A DNA stretch of 6,405 nucleotides from assembly GCA_945872285.1 (NCBI GenBank), contig CAMBZR010000113.1:1-6405 (forward strand), in the 5' to 3' direction. The translations under genes and the position numbers were made by a program. The DNA comes from Bordetella parapertussis (GTDB taxonomy: Bacteria > Pseudomonadota > Gammaproteobacteria > Burkholderiales > Burkholderiaceae_B). This document shows, one piece after another, positions 5,215 through 6,405 of this stretch; position 1 is the first letter of the stretch; every line of letters begins with the position of its first letter. Under the pieces are notes generated by a model. The model saw nothing but the letters and a program-made list of their open reading frames with translations. It had not been told where the DNA came from and searched no databases.

Positions 5215-6399
5215 ATGACTCAAACAACCCACTCACTGGCAATAGACACCGGTTTGGATTACCCCGAGATTCGCGAAGGCGTGAAACGCGTCTGCGCAGA
5301 TTTTCCGGGCGCTTACTGGCGTGGTCTGGAAGAAAAACTGGCCTACCCCACAGAGTTTGTACAAGCGCTTACCGCCTCGGGTTACTTGGGCGCGCTGATC
5401 CCCGAAGAATTCGGTGGCAGTGGCATGCCGTTGCGCGCAGCGATGGTGATTCTTGAAACGATTCACGAATCAGGCTGTAATGCCGGCGCTTGCCATGCAC
5501 AGATGTACACCATGGGGACAGTATTGCGCCACGGTAGCGAGGCGCAAAAGAAAAAATATCTACCCGACATCGCTGCCGGTAAAGTGCGTTTACAAGCCTT
5601 TGGGGTGACTGAGCCCACCACCGGCACCGATACGACCAAGCTTAAGACTCGCGCCGAACGTCAGGGCGATCACTACGTGATCAATGGTCAGAAGGTTTGG
5701 ACCTCACGTGCCTTGCACTCTGATTTGATGCTGCTGTTGGCACGTACCACCCCCATTGATCAATGCAAAAAGAAAAGCGACGGTCTCTCGGTATTTTTGT
5801 TAGATATTCGGGATGGGCTGGGCAAAGGTCTTGAGATTCGCCCGCTTAAGGCGATGATCAATCATCACGCCACCGAAGTCTTTTTTGATAATTTGAAGAT
5901 ACCGGCTGACAACCTGATTGGTGAAGAAGGCAAAGGCTTTAAATATATTCTTGACGGTATGAATGCCGAGCGAATCTTGGTGTCCGCTGAAGCAATTGGG
6001 GACGCGCGTTGGTTTACGAAAACGGCCGTGGCCTATGTCAACGAGCGTCGTGTCTTTGATCGCCCAATCGGTCAAAATCAAGCCGTGCAGTTTCCGATTG
6101 CGCGCGCGCATGCCGAGACGGACGCCGCCGACCTCGTCCTGCGCCGCGCAGCCGCCCTCTTTGATGCGGGCTTACCTTGCGGCGATGACGCCAACATGGG
6201 CAAACTGCTCGCCTCGGATGCCACCTGGCACGCGGCAGAAGCGTGTTTGCAGTGCCATGGCGGTTTTGGCTACGCCAAAGAGTATGACGTCGAGCGCAAA
6301 TGGCGTGAAACACGTTTGTTCCAGATTGCCCCGATTTCGACTAACTTAGTGCTTTCGTACATTGGCGAGCACATGTTGGGTATGCCTCGTTCGTTTTAA
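5215..6399 (+). CDS. Acyl-CoA dehydrogenase with catalytic Glu at the isovaleryl-CoA-dehydrogenase position
   Basis: This 394-residue flavoprotein should oxidise an acyl-CoA to its 2-enoyl-CoA, passing electrons to electron-transfer flavoprotein. Domains in order: N-terminal helical region (about 15-125), middle beta-barrel with the FAD/substrate motif GVTEPTTGTD (130-139) and VINGQKVWTS (155-164), then the C-terminal helical domain with FDRPIGQNQAVQF (281-293) and CHGGFGYAKEYDVERKWRETR (347-367). The usual C-terminal catalytic Glu (YEGT in medium-chain enzymes) is replaced: the matching stretch reads FQIAPISTNLV (369-379), with Pro at about 373. E252 in NAERILV aligns with the catalytic Glu of isovaleryl-CoA and long-chain dehydrogenases, so activity is probably kept. 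GGAG at 5203-5206 supports the ATG at 5215. Length is normal. With the CoA-transferase and hydratase it forms a short beta-oxidation-like set. Six bases remain after the stop, so downstream genes are not visible. Confidence 0.94.
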   Translation: MTQTTHSLAIDTGLDYPEIREGVKRVCADFPGAYWRGLEEKLAYPTEFVQALTASGYLGALIPEEFGGSGMPLRAAMVILETIHESGCNAGACHAQMYTMGTVLRHGSEAQKKKYLPDIAAGKVRLQAFGVTEPTTGTDTTKLKTRAERQGDHYVINGQKVWTSRALHSDLMLLLARTTPIDQCKKKSDGLSVFLLDIRDGLGKGLEIRPLKAMINHHATEVFFDNLKIPADNLIGEEGKGFKYILDGMNAERILVSAEAIGDARWFTKTAVAYVNERRVFDRPIGQNQAVQFPIARAHAETDAADLVLRRAAALFDAGLPCGDDANMGKLLASDATWHAAEACLQCHGGFGYAKEYDVERKWRETRLFQIAPISTNLVLSYIGEHMLGMPRSF

Positions 6400-6405
6400 T
6401 CAAAA

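Overview
The window is chromosomal-type DNA of about even base composition. The gene content and protein style (a DctP-type TRAP receptor, CaiB/BaiF CoA-transferase, crotonase and acyl-CoA dehydrogenase modules, a YjbE/YkoY-like TerC protein) suggest a betaproteobacterium, most likely Burkholderiales and perhaps Alcaligenaceae. That placement is inference from gene style, not a search result. There are seven protein genes. No tRNA, rRNA, insertion sequence, CRISPR array or phage gene is visible.

Left block (1-1259). A TRAP-transporter periplasmic receptor gene is read leftward and cut by the window edge; only its first 131 codons are present, with a clear signal peptide. Divergent from it, across 176 bases, is a complete metallo-beta-lactamase-fold hydrolase that starts at TTG and keeps all seven metal ligands.

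Middle block (1260-2973). After about 125 bases with no recognisable content comes a candidate promoter and then a convincing yybP-ykoY (manganese) riboswitch at about 1422-1563. Next is a 118-base stretch that may be the expression platform. The controlled operon holds a TerC-family membrane protein, probably a manganese exporter, and 11 bases later a 147-residue protein I do not recognise. A perfect 15-bp hairpin followed by T residues closes the unit.

Right block (2974-6405). A class III CoA-transferase overlaps an enoyl-CoA hydratase by four bases (ATGA). A 183-base gap with an unusual 8-base-periodic AAC repeat separates these from an acyl-CoA dehydrogenase that ends six bases before the window edge. 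Together they can activate a carboxylic acid to its CoA thioester, oxidise it to the 2-enoyl-CoA and hydrate that. This resembles the carnitine genes caiA/caiB/caiD in enzyme types, but the substrate cannot be read from the sequence. The dehydrogenase lacks the usual C-terminal catalytic glutamate and appears to use the alternative position seen in isovaleryl-CoA dehydrogenase.

The least described item is the unknown 147-residue protein carried with the TerC gene behind a manganese riboswitch. I found no clear evidence of a wholly new defence or mobile system.
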